Positions 54,792-64,000 are shown, counted from the first letter of the stretch. The stretch: 64,000 nucleotides of DNA from Methanoregula sp. PtaB.Bin085 (GCF_002067035.1 NZ_MVQB01000034.1:1-64000); one strand, 5' to 3'. The notes: a model not told the origin generated them from the letters alone. A program made the numbers and translations.

Positions 54792-57700
54792 TTACTTCGG
54801 ACCGGTTGCCCAGAAGCTGAGCCACTTGGGCAGCACGAAGATGAACCGGAAGTCCTGGTCGCTGCCGTAGTCGTTCGAGACATACAGCCGTGCGAAGTAG
54901 ATACCCGGCTCGGCGTAGAGATGGGTCGGGTTCTCGTCCAGTGACTGCGATCCATCACCGAAGTACCAGACACGGTGGGTCGGGTTGTTGAGCGACTTGT
55001 CGGCAAACCTGACCGTCATCGGGGGTGTTCCCCAGGTCTTGTCCGCGAACATCACGGCAACAGGCTTCTTGCCGGCGGGGGGCTGGTCGCCGCCCTTGAC
55101 CGTGATATAGTTGCTCTTGATCTCCATGTCGGAGCCCGCCGCGTTGGTCACCACGAGCTTGACGGCATACGAGCCTGCCGTGCTGTAGGTGAAGGTCGGG
55201 TTCTTCTCGGTGGAGTCGACGACCCCGTCATTGTTGAAGTCCCAGCTCCGTTCGGTGATCCCGTCGCCCCTGCTCATGTCCGTGAACTTGACGGTCAGAG
55301 GAGCCTTGCCGGACTGCTTGTCAGCCTTGAAGTCTGCGCTGGGTTTCTCAAGCTGGCTGACTTTAATATAGTTCTTCTTGAACCTGGTGTCCGAGCCACC
55401 GGCATTGGTGACCGTCAGGCTGACGTTATAACTGCCTTTTGTTGCGTAAACATACTCGGGATTCTTTTCTGAACTGTCAGTGATTCCGTCACCGTTGAAA
55501 TCCCATGCCCATGAGGTGATGTCCTTGCCAATGGACTTGTCGGTGAACTTCACGGTGAGGGGTGCCGTACCGCTCGTCGGCTTTCCTACGAACTCAGCCC
55601 TGGGCTTTGCCGGAACAACCGCCAGGACACTGATATAGTCTGTCTTTGTCGCGGTTGTCGACCCTCCCCTGCCTTTTACGGTAAGCGCAACCGTGTAGTT
55701 GCCGGCCGTACCGTAGGTGTGGACCGGGTTCTGCTCGGTGCTGTCAACGGTGCCATCGTTGTTGAAGTCCCAGCTCCAGCTGATCAGGCCGATGCCCTTC
55801 GAGTCGTCCGTGAACTGGACGGAGAGCGGGGCATATCCCGTGGTCAGGTTGGCCGAGAAGTCAACGACCGGTGCGGGAACCGCAGAGACGTTGATATAGC
55901 CGACCCTGACCGACGTGTTGCTGCCGCCGCCATTCGCGACCGTAAGGTTCACGGAGTAGTTGCCGGCCGTTGTGTAGGTATAGTCCGGGTTCTGTTCACT
56001 GCTGTCGACCGTTCCGTCGTTTTGGAAGTCCCATGCCCAGGACTCAACGGTACCGGTCGAGGCATCCGTGAACTGGACCGGGAGCGGGGCGTACCCGCTG
56101 GTTATGTTCGCCGTGAAACCGGCAGCCGGTGCGGTCACGGTAGCGGTGATGTACTGCTCCTTTGTGAGCGTGTTCGATCCGCCGGCATTGGTGACGGTCA
56201 GGCTGACGTTGTAGGCTCCCGGCACGGAGTATTCGTGTGCGGGGTTCTGTTCATTGCTGTCAACGATACCGTCGCTCTCGAAGTCCCATGCCCATGCAGT
56301 GATGCTGTCACCGGTAGATTCATCGGTGAAGAGGACCGCGAGCGGCGCGGGGCCGGAGGTCGCGTTGGCGCTGAAGTTCGCGACAGGTGCCGCGGGGCTG
56401 ACAACGATATAATCAGCCTTGACTTCACTGGCATTTCCCGCAGTGTTTGATACCGTGAGGTTTACTGTGTAGCTCCCTGCTGCAGCATACACATGCTGCG
56501 GGTTCTTGTCGGTGCTGTCAATGGTGCCGTCGTTCTCGAAGTCCCATGCATACGCGCTGATTGCGTCACCGGTTGAGGCATCCGTGAACTGGACGCTCAG
56601 CGGGGCAGCTCCCTGGAGTGGATCTGCGGTGAAGTCTGCAACAGGTTTTGCGAGAGGTTCAGCAACAGTGATATATCCGGTCTTTGCCTCGTCATCGGAC
56701 CCGCCGGGACCCGTGACAGTGAGGCTGACCGCATAAGTACCTGCCGCGCCGTATACATGCGCGGGGCTCTGTTCGGTGCTGTCGATAGTGCCGTCATTTT
56801 CAAAGTCCCATGCCCATGAAGTGACTTTCCCTGTTGATTCGTCCGTGAAGAGGACCGCAAGCGGTGCGTCGCCGGATGTCTGGTTCGCAGAGAACGCTGC
56901 CACCGGTGCCGGATCGAGGACCGTGATATAATTGGTCTTCACTGCATAGTCCATCCCGCCGGGGCCTGTTACCCCCATGTAAATGGTGTAAACACCCGGA
57001 TCGTTGAAGGTCCAGGACGGGTTGTGGTCAGTGCTGTCCGGCTGAAGATCTCCGGTGAAGTCCCAGTAGATTGCGGTAATGTCGCCTGTCGACTCATCCG
57101 TGAACTGGACGGTCAGCGGTGCAACACCGGAGAGGGGGTTTGCGGAGAACTTTGCATCAGGTGCTGCCACCGCCGGCGTCACCGTGATATAATCGGTTTT
57201 TATCTCGTCATCGTATCCGCCGGGGCCGGTTACGTTCAGGGTAACGGTGAAGGTACCGGCATGACTGTACGTGTACACGGGTTCTTTCTCTGTCGAGTCG
57301 ATGATGCCGTTGCTGTCAAAGTCCCATGCATAGCCGGTGATATCGCCGGTCGAAGCATCGGCAAACCGGACCGTGAATGGTTCTGCACCGCTGGTATTAT
57401 CGGCAAAGAACCCTGCAACAGGTGCAGGAATGACTGCCTGGGTTACGGTAATGTAATCGGCCTTGGTACTATCTCCATCGCCACCGGTACCGGTCACGAC
57501 GAGTTTCACGGAGTACGTGCCGGCACTGGAATACGTATATTCGGGATTCTGTTCGTTGCTGTCGACGGTACCGTCATTGTCAAAGTCCCATGCCCATGCG
57601 GTGATACCTTCACCGGTTGAGAGGTCAGTGAACCTGACAGTCAGGGGCGCATCACCGCTGGTCGTGTCGGCAGAGAAGTCTGCGACCGGTGCGGGGATGA

Positions 57701-58760
57701 CCGGTGACGTTACAACGATATAGTCAGGTTTTGTGACAACATCGGACCCGCCGTCATTGGAGACGGTGAGTTTTACCGTGTAGGTACCGGGATCGTTGTA
57801 GGTATAGCTGCAGTCCCTGGTCGTGCATTCGTCCGTACCGTCATTGTTGACATCCCATGACCAGGACGTGATGTCGCCTGTTGATTCGTCAGTGAAGAAC
57901 ACATCCAGCGGTGCATCGCCGGTCAGCGGGCTGGCCGCGAAGTTACCGACCGGGGGAACAACCTGTGTGTTTGTGGGGGTCGGTGTCGGGGTAGTCGTGG
58001 GTTCGGTTACGGTGATGAGATCAGTCTTGGTAATCTCTCCATCGCCACCGGCGCCGGACACGACAAGTTTCACGGAGTATGTTCCGGCACTGGCGTAGGT
58101 GTATTCAGGGTTCTGTTCGTTGCTGTCGACGTTTCCGTCATTGTCAAAGTCCCATGCCCATGCGGTGATACCGTCACCGGTCGAAAGGTCAGTGAACCTG
58201 ACAGTCAGGGGTGCATCGCCGCTGGTCATGTCGGCAGAGAAGTCTGCGACCGGTGCGGGCGTCACACCGGCGACAGTAAAGGACCCGGTTCGGATCGTCG
58301 GGCTCATAAGGTCGCCGTTGTCAGCATCCAGCTGTTTTATGGTGACGGTAACCGGTGTCGTACCCGCAGCATCGGCGCGGAGCGTCAGGTTTGCCAGGAT
58401 AACATCATGGGATCCCGCCCCGATGTTCTTTTCAAGGTCAAGGCCCCGTATTGAGACAGAATCTGCCGGCAGGGGGCCGGTACGGGGAAGGATGACCCAG
58501 TCAGGATACCTGACTGCAGTAATTTCTCCGATGTCGGTACTTGTCAGAGTTACGGTCATATCGAACCCGGCGAGTCCGTCGGGAACTTCGTCAAGGATGA
58601 CAGGATATTCGACCGTCTCTCCGACTGCTCCTGCCGATACGTCCTGCCCGGTCAGCTGGAAAGCCGATGCGGGAAGGACAATAAAGGCCAGGAGGAGCAG
58701 GGTCACCAGGAGGGATACAAGCCCGCCCGGTGACCGGCTCTTATTGTGTATGGTATTCAT
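54792..58760 (-). CDS. Scaffold-like surface protein: cohesin-like domain plus 13 PKD domains
   Basis: The 1322-residue protein begins with a signal peptide (LLVTLLLLAFIVLPASAFQL). A cohesin-like domain follows (about 30-150; QDVSAGAVGETVEYPVIL, GLAGFDMTVTL, ILANLTLRA), then 13 PKD domains in tandem, each with a WDF/WDFNNDG core. The last ends SDQDFRFIFVLPKWLSFWATGPK without a membrane anchor. The start ATG at 58760 is 1 nt after the stop of the NHL-dockerin gene, with GAGGAG in that gene's end. The dockerin-like tails of its two neighbours suggest partners that dock onto it. Confidence 0.9.
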   Translation of the reverse strand: MNTIHNKSRSPGGLVSLLVTLLLLAFIVLPASAFQLTGQDVSAGAVGETVEYPVILDEVPDGLAGFDMTVTLTSTDIGEITAVRYPDWVILPRTGPLPADSVSIRGLDLEKNIGAGSHDVILANLTLRADAAGTTPVTVTIKQLDADNGDLMSPTIRTGSFTVAGVTPAPVADFSADMTSGDAPLTVRFTDLSTGDGITAWAWDFDNDGNVDSNEQNPEYTYASAGTYSVKLVVSGAGGDGEITKTDLITVTEPTTTPTPTPTNTQVVPPVGNFAASPLTGDAPLDVFFTDESTGDITSWSWDVNNDGTDECTTRDCSYTYNDPGTYTVKLTVSNDGGSDVVTKPDYIVVTSPVIPAPVADFSADTTSGDAPLTVRFTDLSTGEGITAWAWDFDNDGTVDSNEQNPEYTYSSAGTYSVKLVVTGTGGDGDSTKADYITVTQAVIPAPVAGFFADNTSGAEPFTVRFADASTGDITGYAWDFDSNGIIDSTEKEPVYTYSHAGTFTVTLNVTGPGGYDDEIKTDYITVTPAVAAPDAKFSANPLSGVAPLTVQFTDESTGDITAIYWDFTGDLQPDSTDHNPSWTFNDPGVYTIYMGVTGPGGMDYAVKTNYITVLDPAPVAAFSANQTSGDAPLAVLFTDESTGKVTSWAWDFENDGTIDSTEQSPAHVYGAAGTYAVSLTVTGPGGSDDEAKTGYITVAEPLAKPVADFTADPLQGAAPLSVQFTDASTGDAISAYAWDFENDGTIDSTDKNPQHVYAAAGSYTVNLTVSNTAGNASEVKADYIVVSPAAPVANFSANATSGPAPLAVLFTDESTGDSITAWAWDFESDGIVDSNEQNPAHEYSVPGAYNVSLTVTNAGGSNTLTKEQYITATVTAPAAGFTANITSGYAPLPVQFTDASTGTVESWAWDFQNDGTVDSSEQNPDYTYTTAGNYSVNLTVANGGGSNTSVRVGYINVSAVPAPVVDFSANLTTGYAPLSVQFTDDSKGIGLISWSWDFNNDGTVDSTEQNPVHTYGTAGNYTVALTVKGRGGSTTATKTDYISVLAVVPAKPRAEFVGKPTSGTAPLTVKFTDKSIGKDITSWAWDFNGDGITDSSEKNPEYVYATKGSYNVSLTVTNAGGSDTRFKKNYIKVSQLEKPSADFKADKQSGKAPLTVKFTDMSRGDGITERSWDFNNDGVVDSTEKNPTFTYSTAGSYAVKLVVTNAAGSDMEIKSNYITVKGGDQPPAGKKPVAVMFADKTWGTPPMTVRFADKSLNNPTHRVWYFGDGSQSLDENPTHLYAEPGIYFARLYVSNDYGSDQDFRFIFVLPKWLSFWATGPK

Positions 58761-58761
58761 A

Positions 58762-59919
58762 TTACAACTCCTCGTATATCGTGACGATATCGTCAAAGTC
58801 CATACGGCCGTTCCCGTTGAAATCAAAATACGGGACCGGTTCGTGTTCGCTGATCCAGTCCATCTGGTCGTACAGGAGGACAATGTCGGCAAAATCCGCC
58901 CTGCCGTTACCGTTCAGGTCCTCGTAAAGACCATCACCATCGGAGTCGGTCGGGGCATTCGCCATACCGGGCAGAGGCAGGACCTCTGCCGTGAGGGCGA
59001 ACTTCTGGATTCGGTTGGTGCCGTACTCGCCGACATAGACATTTCCGGAAGAATCAACCGCAATGCCGGTTGGCGACTGGAACTGGCCGTCTCCCGATCC
59101 GATGCTGCCCCATTTTGTGACAAACGTGCCATCGGGCGTGAACTTCTGGACGCGGTTGTTGAAGGTGTCGGTCACATAGACATTTCCGGCATTATCGAGT
59201 GCAATACCACCCGGGTACTGGAATTTGCCATCGGTGTCGCCCATAGATCCCCATGTGCCCAGGAATTTCCCTTCAGAACTGAATTTCTGGATGCGGTGGT
59301 TGTTGGAATCGACAACATAGATAGTGCCGGAAGCATCGGCCGCGATCCCGGCAGGATTATCGAACTGGCCGTCTCCTGAGCCCTCTGATCCCCATGCCGT
59401 GATGAAGGATCCGTCCGGCGTGAACTTCTGGATGCGGTAATTGTACGCATCGGCCACGTAGACATTGCCATCGTCATCAGTGGCAACACCCGAAGGGGAT
59501 CTCAGCGATCCGTTGGCACTCCCGGCAGACCCCCATTTCGTGATGAAGGATCCATCGGGCGTGAATTTCTGCACGCGGTGATAACTCAGGTCCGTGACAT
59601 AGATGTTTCCCGCCGGATCGGCTGCAACGCCAAAGGGAGTATAGAACGATCCATTGGCACTGCCGGGGGATCCCCATTTCGTGATGAAGGTCCCGCCGGA
59701 GGTAAACTTCTGGATACGGCTGTTCTGCCCGTCGGCAACATAGACATTACCCTCGGGGTCGATCGCGATGCCGATGGGACGGATGAACTGCCCGTCTCCG
59801 GAACCCTGCGATCCCCATTTGGTAACAAAGCCGTACGTTTCCGCGGCAGTGACGCCAGGGACCAGCACGAGCAGGAACAGCATGGCTGCCGCTGCCAGGA
59901 TGGCTCTGTGGTGCGCCAT
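58762..59919 (-). CDS. Six-NHL propeller with C-terminal dockerin-like domain
   Basis: The 385-residue protein has a signal peptide (ILAAAAMLFLLVLVPGVTAA), six NHL repeats (about 25-310) of the form WGSxGSGDGQFxxPxGIA...GNVYVxDxxNxRIQKF, and two EF-hand-like Ca loops at the end (DLNGNGRADFADIVLLYDQM and DFNGNGRMDFDDIVTIYEEL), which resemble a dockerin. It starts 3 nt after the stop of the upstream gene, with GAGGTG in that gene's end. It could be a secreted ligand-binding propeller docked to the neighbouring cohesin-like domain. Confidence 0.92.
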   Translation of the reverse strand: MAHHRAILAAAAMLFLLVLVPGVTAAETYGFVTKWGSQGSGDGQFIRPIGIAIDPEGNVYVADGQNSRIQKFTSGGTFITKWGSPGSANGSFYTPFGVAADPAGNIYVTDLSYHRVQKFTPDGSFITKWGSAGSANGSLRSPSGVATDDDGNVYVADAYNYRIQKFTPDGSFITAWGSEGSGDGQFDNPAGIAADASGTIYVVDSNNHRIQKFSSEGKFLGTWGSMGDTDGKFQYPGGIALDNAGNVYVTDTFNNRVQKFTPDGTFVTKWGSIGSGDGQFQSPTGIAVDSSGNVYVGEYGTNRIQKFALTAEVLPLPGMANAPTDSDGDGLYEDLNGNGRADFADIVLLYDQMDWISEHEPVPYFDFNGNGRMDFDDIVTIYEEL

Positions 59920-59922
59920 CGG

Positions 59923-61560
59923 TTACACCTCGTCGTACAGGAGGACAACGTCGGCGAAATCGATCCGGCCGTTGCCATTGAAGTCAAAGAGGCTGAGCGG
60001 CTCGTTTGCCGTGATCCAGTCCATGTTCTCAAAGAACGTTACCACGTCATCGAAATCGATCCGGCCGTTGGCGTTCAGGTCCTCAAAGATCCCGTCGGCA
60101 TCAGTGTCAGTCGGGAGAGCGCCCTGGCCTGGCAGTGCAACCGGCTGCTCCGGAGTCTGCGTGGGAGTTGGCGTTGGAGTCAGTGTCGGTGTTGCACCGC
60201 CCGGGAAGGTCAGGTGGACCGCGTTGCCGGCAACCGGCGTATACGGCTCGTACACGGCCGTCACACTGAAGTAGTAGTCCTCGCCCGGCACGAGATAGCC
60301 TCCGAAATCGCCGCCATTGTAGTGCTGGGAGGCGTCGAGCGTGGCCGAGGTTACCGTCGGGTCAGAGAAGTAGACCATGTAGCCGTCTGCCGGGTATGCC
60401 GGGTTCGGGTTGGCATGAGAAACCACGATCTTGTTGTAGATCAGGTCGGGATCATTGATCTGCTGCCAGTGCACGACAACCTTGTTTCCCGAGACTTCGG
60501 CCGTAACCACCGGAGCAGTATGGACCGGCGTGGTGGTCGGTACCGTGGTTACTGGTGTGGTCGGGACTGTCGTGACAATGGTTGTCGGAACCGTGGTGGG
60601 TACCGTGGTAACCGTTGTCGGTATGGTGGTTGTGGTTGTAGGTATTGTTGTCGGAACGGTTGTTGGTGTCGATGTCGGTGTCGGCGTCGGGTTCACCGGT
60701 GTACCGTCCCATCCGGCGATCCGTGCGAACATATGCCAGGCAGCATAGGCCTTCAGGTTCCCGTTCAGGGCCTGCGTATGTGCAGGACTGCACTGGTACC
60801 AGTCGACGCCCTGTGTGTGGCTCGCCTGCCACTCGGTTGCCCAATTATGGGACGAACTGTTCCGCGTATAGTCACAGTTGTCGTTCGCATTCAGTTTCAT
60901 GTAGTTGACAAGGCCGTCGGGATCGTAACTCTCGATATCGGCAAAGTCATACAGGACCTTGTTATTGGCCCGTGCATATGCGCGGATCTGCTCGTTCCTC
61001 TGGTTGAGGTTGCCGCTTTCGCCTGTGCCGACAAGGTGCCCGGTCATGTACACGAATGTCACGCCCGGGTAATCCGACTCGAGCTGGTTCATGAGGTTCA
61101 GGTACGTGTTGATATTTGCTGCCGATGTGTCGGCCTGCCCGCACCAGGACCACATGACGACATTGACTTCGGGATGAGCGTTAAGATAATTCCGGGTTGC
61201 CGTTGCCCATGAGGTATAATCGGGATTACCGAGATCGCTCGCGCCGCTGAAGGGCGTGTCCCGGAAATCGAATGATCCGTCCCGGAACCTGTACGTTGCA
61301 CTCCCGTAAGGAGCCCCTGCAAATGTTGTCAGGCCATCCATACCGGTGACGATCTGGCTGCCATGCGATGTATGCCCGTACGCTACGTGGAGCGTCGACT
61401 TGGCATTCAGTATCGCGTTGAGCGGTACATCGTTCAGGTGGGTACTTGTGTGATCGATGATTATCGGCTCATCTGCTGCTGCCACGGGGGCGGTTAAAAT
61501 GCAGACAGTGAGAGCAAGTACCAGGATAAGAAAAAATCTGGTTTTTTGCAAACGGTTCAC
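59923..61560 (-). CDS. Secreted SGNH-like hydrolase with dockerin-like domain
   Basis: The 545-residue protein starts with GTG (GGAGG 6 nt upstream) and has a signal peptide (FFLILVLALTVCILTAPVAA). A ~300-residue catalytic-type region follows (VAYGHTSHGSQIVTGMDGL, VVMWSWCGQADTSAANINTY and HTQGVDWYQCSPAHTQALNG), similar in outline to SGNH hydrolases. A Thr/Pro linker (about 325-380), an Fn3-like or PKD-like sandwich (about 380-475) and two dockerin-like Ca loops (DLNANGRIDFDDVVTFFENM, DFNGNGRIDFADVVLLYDEV) follow. It begins the operon. Confidence 0.85.
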   Translation of the reverse strand: MNRLQKTRFFLILVLALTVCILTAPVAAADEPIIIDHTSTHLNDVPLNAILNAKSTLHVAYGHTSHGSQIVTGMDGLTTFAGAPYGSATYRFRDGSFDFRDTPFSGASDLGNPDYTSWATATRNYLNAHPEVNVVMWSWCGQADTSAANINTYLNLMNQLESDYPGVTFVYMTGHLVGTGESGNLNQRNEQIRAYARANNKVLYDFADIESYDPDGLVNYMKLNANDNCDYTRNSSSHNWATEWQASHTQGVDWYQCSPAHTQALNGNLKAYAAWHMFARIAGWDGTPVNPTPTPTSTPTTVPTTIPTTTTTIPTTVTTVPTTVPTTIVTTVPTTPVTTVPTTTPVHTAPVVTAEVSGNKVVVHWQQINDPDLIYNKIVVSHANPNPAYPADGYMVYFSDPTVTSATLDASQHYNGGDFGGYLVPGEDYYFSVTAVYEPYTPVAGNAVHLTFPGGATPTLTPTPTPTQTPEQPVALPGQGALPTDTDADGIFEDLNANGRIDFDDVVTFFENMDWITANEPLSLFDFNGNGRIDFADVVLLYDEV

Positions 61561-61970
61561 AATGTTCCTCCGTATATTCGTATTCTGCAACAGAGGAGAG
61601 GGAAGGGCAGATACAGGCAGGCGGTGGAAGTGTGCAGACAGATGCCCGGAACCGGGCATCAGGAACCTGACTGTACCGTAGTGCTCCTCGTGCCGTGACC
61701 GGCATGTCCCTGTGCGGGCACCCGGTCAACAGAAAACAAACAATGGAAAGTGACATAAATTCGTACGCCGGCACCAGTGCCATGCTCGAACCTGCAGGTT
61801 TGGATCTTGATCCCGCGGAATCCCCCGGGTTTAATACAAAAGGCCGGCTTTTACGGGATTTTCCGGGCTGAAATAGAATGAGTCAGGGTGCCTGGCCAGG
61901 TTGTCCTGTACCTGAGGATGCCAGAGTGTATGATCCTAAGATCAGGCAAAACCGGATACATTGTGGAGCC
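61561..61970. other. Intergenic region upstream of the surface operon
   Basis: The 410 nt between the operon start and sixA show no ORF worth naming. The region has a purine-rich minus-strand leader with GGAGG next to the operon start. I could not find a strong TATA box, only a weak AATATA patch too near the start. Confidence 0.4.
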
Positions 61971-62465
61971 TTACTTTGCACAAGCCATCTGTTTTGCGGT
62001 AACGAGCCAGTGGAGTTGTCCGGATGGGCGTGTTGTCATGGAGAAATCGCGGATCTTCGCCAGCGCCCCCTTGGTCATGGCAATAGCTGCATCCTCATTG
62101 CCGGCGATTATCCGGCTGATGAGCGCGGAGAGGAGCGGTTCGTGGCCGACCAGCAGAACGGCACCCGGATCCGCAAGTTTCCCGATCTCGTGGCAGACTT
62201 TATCCGGTGTCCCCCCGGGAGCAAGTATGTCCCACGTGACGAGACGCTCCTTGCCTTCAAGGCACCCGGCAACGATGGCTGCGGTTTCCTGCGCCCTTGC
62301 GAGAGGGCTTGCCGCTATCAGGTCAAAACGGAGTCCCTGTGCGGCCATCCAGCGCCCCGCTGCCGCGATCTCCTCGCGCCCTTTTTTCGTCAGCCTGCGG
62401 TCCGCATCGGTCATGCCCGGTCCGGTATCCTCGGCCTTCCCATGCCGCAGGATATAGACGTCCAT
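61971..62465 (-). CDS. sixA: Phosphohistidine phosphatase SixA-like
   Basis: The 164-residue histidine-acid phosphatase has the RHG motif in VYILRHGKAEDTG, then ASPLARAQETA and the second catalytic His in LLVGHEPLLSALI. This is the compact SixA type, which strips phosphate from histidine in phosphorelay proteins. With several kinases in the window it could damp a His-Asp relay, though other phosphatase roles are possible. Confidence 0.9.
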   Translation of the reverse strand: MDVYILRHGKAEDTGPGMTDADRRLTKKGREEIAAAGRWMAAQGLRFDLIAASPLARAQETAAIVAGCLEGKERLVTWDILAPGGTPDKVCHEIGKLADPGAVLLVGHEPLLSALISRIIAGNEDAAIAMTKGALAKIRDFSMTTRPSGQLHWLVTAKQMACAK

Positions 62466-62647
62466 ACGAGGAATAACGGACGTGTGAGGATATGAAAATT
62501 GTGCTTTGGGGAAGCGGGCATGAATAGGCTTTTTTTACACAGGAATGATGATAATCACTTGAATTCTGTATAATTATGATGGCACCCCGCCTCAGGGCCC
62601 CTCACGGGGCACGGCGGGCCAGAGCAGGTTCCGGGAAATGCTTATTA

Positions 62648-62726
62648 AAAGCCGCCGCGGGAGCGCCCCCGCGGGGGCGGCGGCCGTTCATCACAACCGG
62701 GGGTATGGGGGCATCAGCCCCCATCA
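62648..62726. repeat. Dispersed hairpin-ended element, copy 2
   Basis: About 79 bp starting AAAGCCGCCGCGG, with a local CGCCCCCGCGGGGGCG hairpin, the shared GGCCGTTCATCACAACCGGGGG middle and the ATGGGGGC/GCCCCCAT terminal hairpin. It matches the copy at 33781-33855 at both ends and in the middle. It sits just beyond guaB, between it and sixA. Confidence 0.7.
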
Positions 62727-62760
62727 TAAAAAAATATCCCGGAACAATTCCCAGCAGGGA

Positions 62761-64000
62761 TTACTCAAAGAGCCGGTAGTTCGGCGCTTCGTCCGTGATG
62801 AGGATATTATGCGGGTGGCTCTCGGTCATGCCGGCATTGGTGATCCGGACAAACCGTGCATTCTTGTGCATGTCGGGGATGGTCTTCGAGCCCGTGTATC
62901 CCATCGCGGACTTCAGCCCGCCCACGAGCTGGTACACGACCTCGCCGACATGGCCCACGTACGGGGTGACCCCTTCGACCCCCTCGGGGACGAACTTCGT
63001 GCTGCCGATACCTTTCTTCTGGAAGTACCGGTCGCTGGACTGTCCTGAGCTCATGACACCGAGCGAACCCATGCCCCGGTACTGCTTGTAGCGCCGGCCC
63101 TTGATGGAAATGACCTTGCCCGGCGATTCGTCCGTGCCGGCAAACATGCTTCCCATCATGACCGTGTCGGCACCGGCAACGATTGCCTTTGCGACATCGC
63201 CGCTGAACCGGACACCCCCATCGGAGATGACGGGTACTCCTGCCGCATGGGCGATGTCTGCAACCTGCGCCACTGCGGTGATCTGGGGAACGCCGGTTCC
63301 CGCGACAATACGGGTCGTGCAGATCGAGCCCGGCCCGATGCCGACCTTGACCCCGTCCACACCGGCTCCCACGAGTGCCTCTGCAGCTTCCTTTGTTGCG
63401 ATGTTACCGGCAATGACCTCGGCCTTCACGCTTCCCTTGATATCCTTGACTGCAGCAACAACCTTCATGTTGTGCCCGTGGGCTGAATCGACGACCAGGG
63501 CATCGACGCCGTGCTGGTCGAGCAGTTCGGCCCGCGTGAAATCGAAGGGGCCGACCGCGGCAGCGACCCGGAGGTTTCCTTTTGCGTCACGGGTAGCGAG
63601 CGGGTACTGCTTCTTCTCGAGGATGTCCTGCATGGTGATGATGCCGAGGAGTTTTCCCTTCTTGTTGACCACCGGCAGGCGTTCGACCTTGTTGGTGTAC
63701 ATGATCTCGAGCGCCTTGTCCGCAGTGATGTCCTCGTCGGTCACGATCGGCTTTTTCGTCATGATCGTGGTGATCTTCTCGTCACCCCGCTTTGAGACGA
63801 TGGCCCGGACATCTCTCCTGCTGACGATACCGATGATCTTTCCCTTGTCCACGACCGGGACACCGCCGATGCTGTACTGCTGCATCAGTTTCTCGGCATC
63901 GGAGACTGTTGCACTGTCCTCCACATAGAGCACGTCGCGCTCGATCAGTTCCTCGGCATGCTTGACAAACTGGATCTCCTGCAGCTCGCGTTCGGGCGTC
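62761..64000 (-). CDS. guaB: Inosine-5'-monophosphate dehydrogenase (5' end cut by window)
   Basis: The visible part has over 410 residues and continues past the window end (the reading frame there is TPERELQEIQFVKHAEELIE). Two CBS domains (about 35-145 of the visible part) sit inside the barrel. The catalytic loop GSICTTRIVAGTGVPQITA carries the active-site Cys, and the flap and C-terminus (MGYTGSKTIPDMHKNARFVR) are present. It converts IMP to XMP in GTP synthesis. The start codon lies beyond position 64000. Confidence 0.95.
   Translation of the reverse strand, partial: TPERELQEIQFVKHAEELIERDVLYVEDSATVSDAEKLMQQYSIGGVPVVDKGKIIGIVSRRDVRAIVSKRGDEKITTIMTKKPIVTDEDITADKALEIMYTNKVERLPVVNKKGKLLGIITMQDILEKKQYPLATRDAKGNLRVAAAVGPFDFTRAELLDQHGVDALVVDSAHGHNMKVVAAVKDIKGSVKAEVIAGNIATKEAAEALVGAGVDGVKVGIGPGSICTTRIVAGTGVPQITAVAQVADIAHAAGVPVISDGGVRFSGDVAKAIVAGADTVMMGSMFAGTDESPGKVISIKGRRYKQYRGMGSLGVMSSGQSSDRYFQKKGIGSTKFVPEGVEGVTPYVGHVGEVVYQLVGGLKSAMGYTGSKTIPDMHKNARFVRITNAGMTESHPHNILITDEAPNYRLFE

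Noticed and set aside
54792-58300. PKD coding repeats considered as tandem DNA repeats
   Set aside because: The similarity is at protein level between PKD domains with many silent differences, so it is a repeated domain and not a satellite or CRISPR array.
59578-61212. Plus-strand frame of about 540 codons over the surface operon
   Set aside because: Its Val/Arg/Gly-rich content is the complement of the Thr/Pro linker and the NHL repeats; no domain is visible.

Overview
The window looks like the chromosome of a methanogenic archaeon, most likely of the order Methanomicrobiales (Methanoregula-like). Evidence: archaeal TATA-type promoters with Shine-Dalgarno (SD) sites, an archaeo-eukaryotic primase paralog, an AbrB-PhoU fusion regulator, the archaeal-type riboflavin-pathway reductase, archaeal-style PAS sensor kinases, and large PKD/dockerin surface proteins. 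No methanogenesis gene lies in the window, so the taxonomic placement is inference. Gene density is high, most genes are moderately GC-rich, and both strands are used in short operons.

Layout. 0.15-5.0 kb: DUF362 ferredoxin protein, response regulator-PAS-TPR protein, ferritin, TPR protein and an unrecognised partner. 5-9.4 kb: UPF0316 membrane protein, Cu P-type ATPase with a 46-aa YHS mini-protein, glycosyltransferase. 9.5-13.7 kb: Kup K+ transporter, Hsp20, 2H phosphoesterase, DUF4126. 13.7-15 kb: AT-rich island with a methyltransferase. 15-21.4 kb: membrane and secreted proteins of unknown role, a frameshifted membrane gene, a pair of structured ~240-285 bp repeats, a decayed ABC exporter, a TPR protein and a zinc-ribbon mini-protein. 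21.6-24.3 kb: hybrid multi-PAS kinase.

24.3-32.1 kb is a phosphate regulon: pit with a DUF47 partner; pstS, fused pstC-pstA, pstB, phoU and a 47-aa ORF; and a divergent AbrB-PhoU regulator. Two promoter regions here share a triple CTATAG motif with identical spacing, a good candidate operator. 32.2-37.6 kb: small Cys-containing protein, histone H1-like tail protein, a hairpin-rich gap with a dispersed repeat, tandem cupins, an ArsB/NhaD-type permease, a lipoprotein and the riboflavin-pathway reductase. 37.7-47 kb: kinase/regulator pair, primase-like protein, DNA glycosylase, acyl-CoA synthetase, Kef-type antiporter. 47.2-54.7 kb: serine recombinase, tRNA-Phe, DHH phosphoesterase, MetRS, MsrA and unknowns.

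54.8-61.6 kb holds the most striking locus: a tightly coupled three-gene operon coding for two secreted proteins with dockerin-like C-termini (an SGNH-like hydrolase and a six-NHL propeller) and a scaffold-like protein with an N-terminal cohesin-like domain and 13 PKD domains. It looks like a compact archaeal cohesin-dockerin surface assembly. The window ends in SixA and a 5'-truncated guaB.
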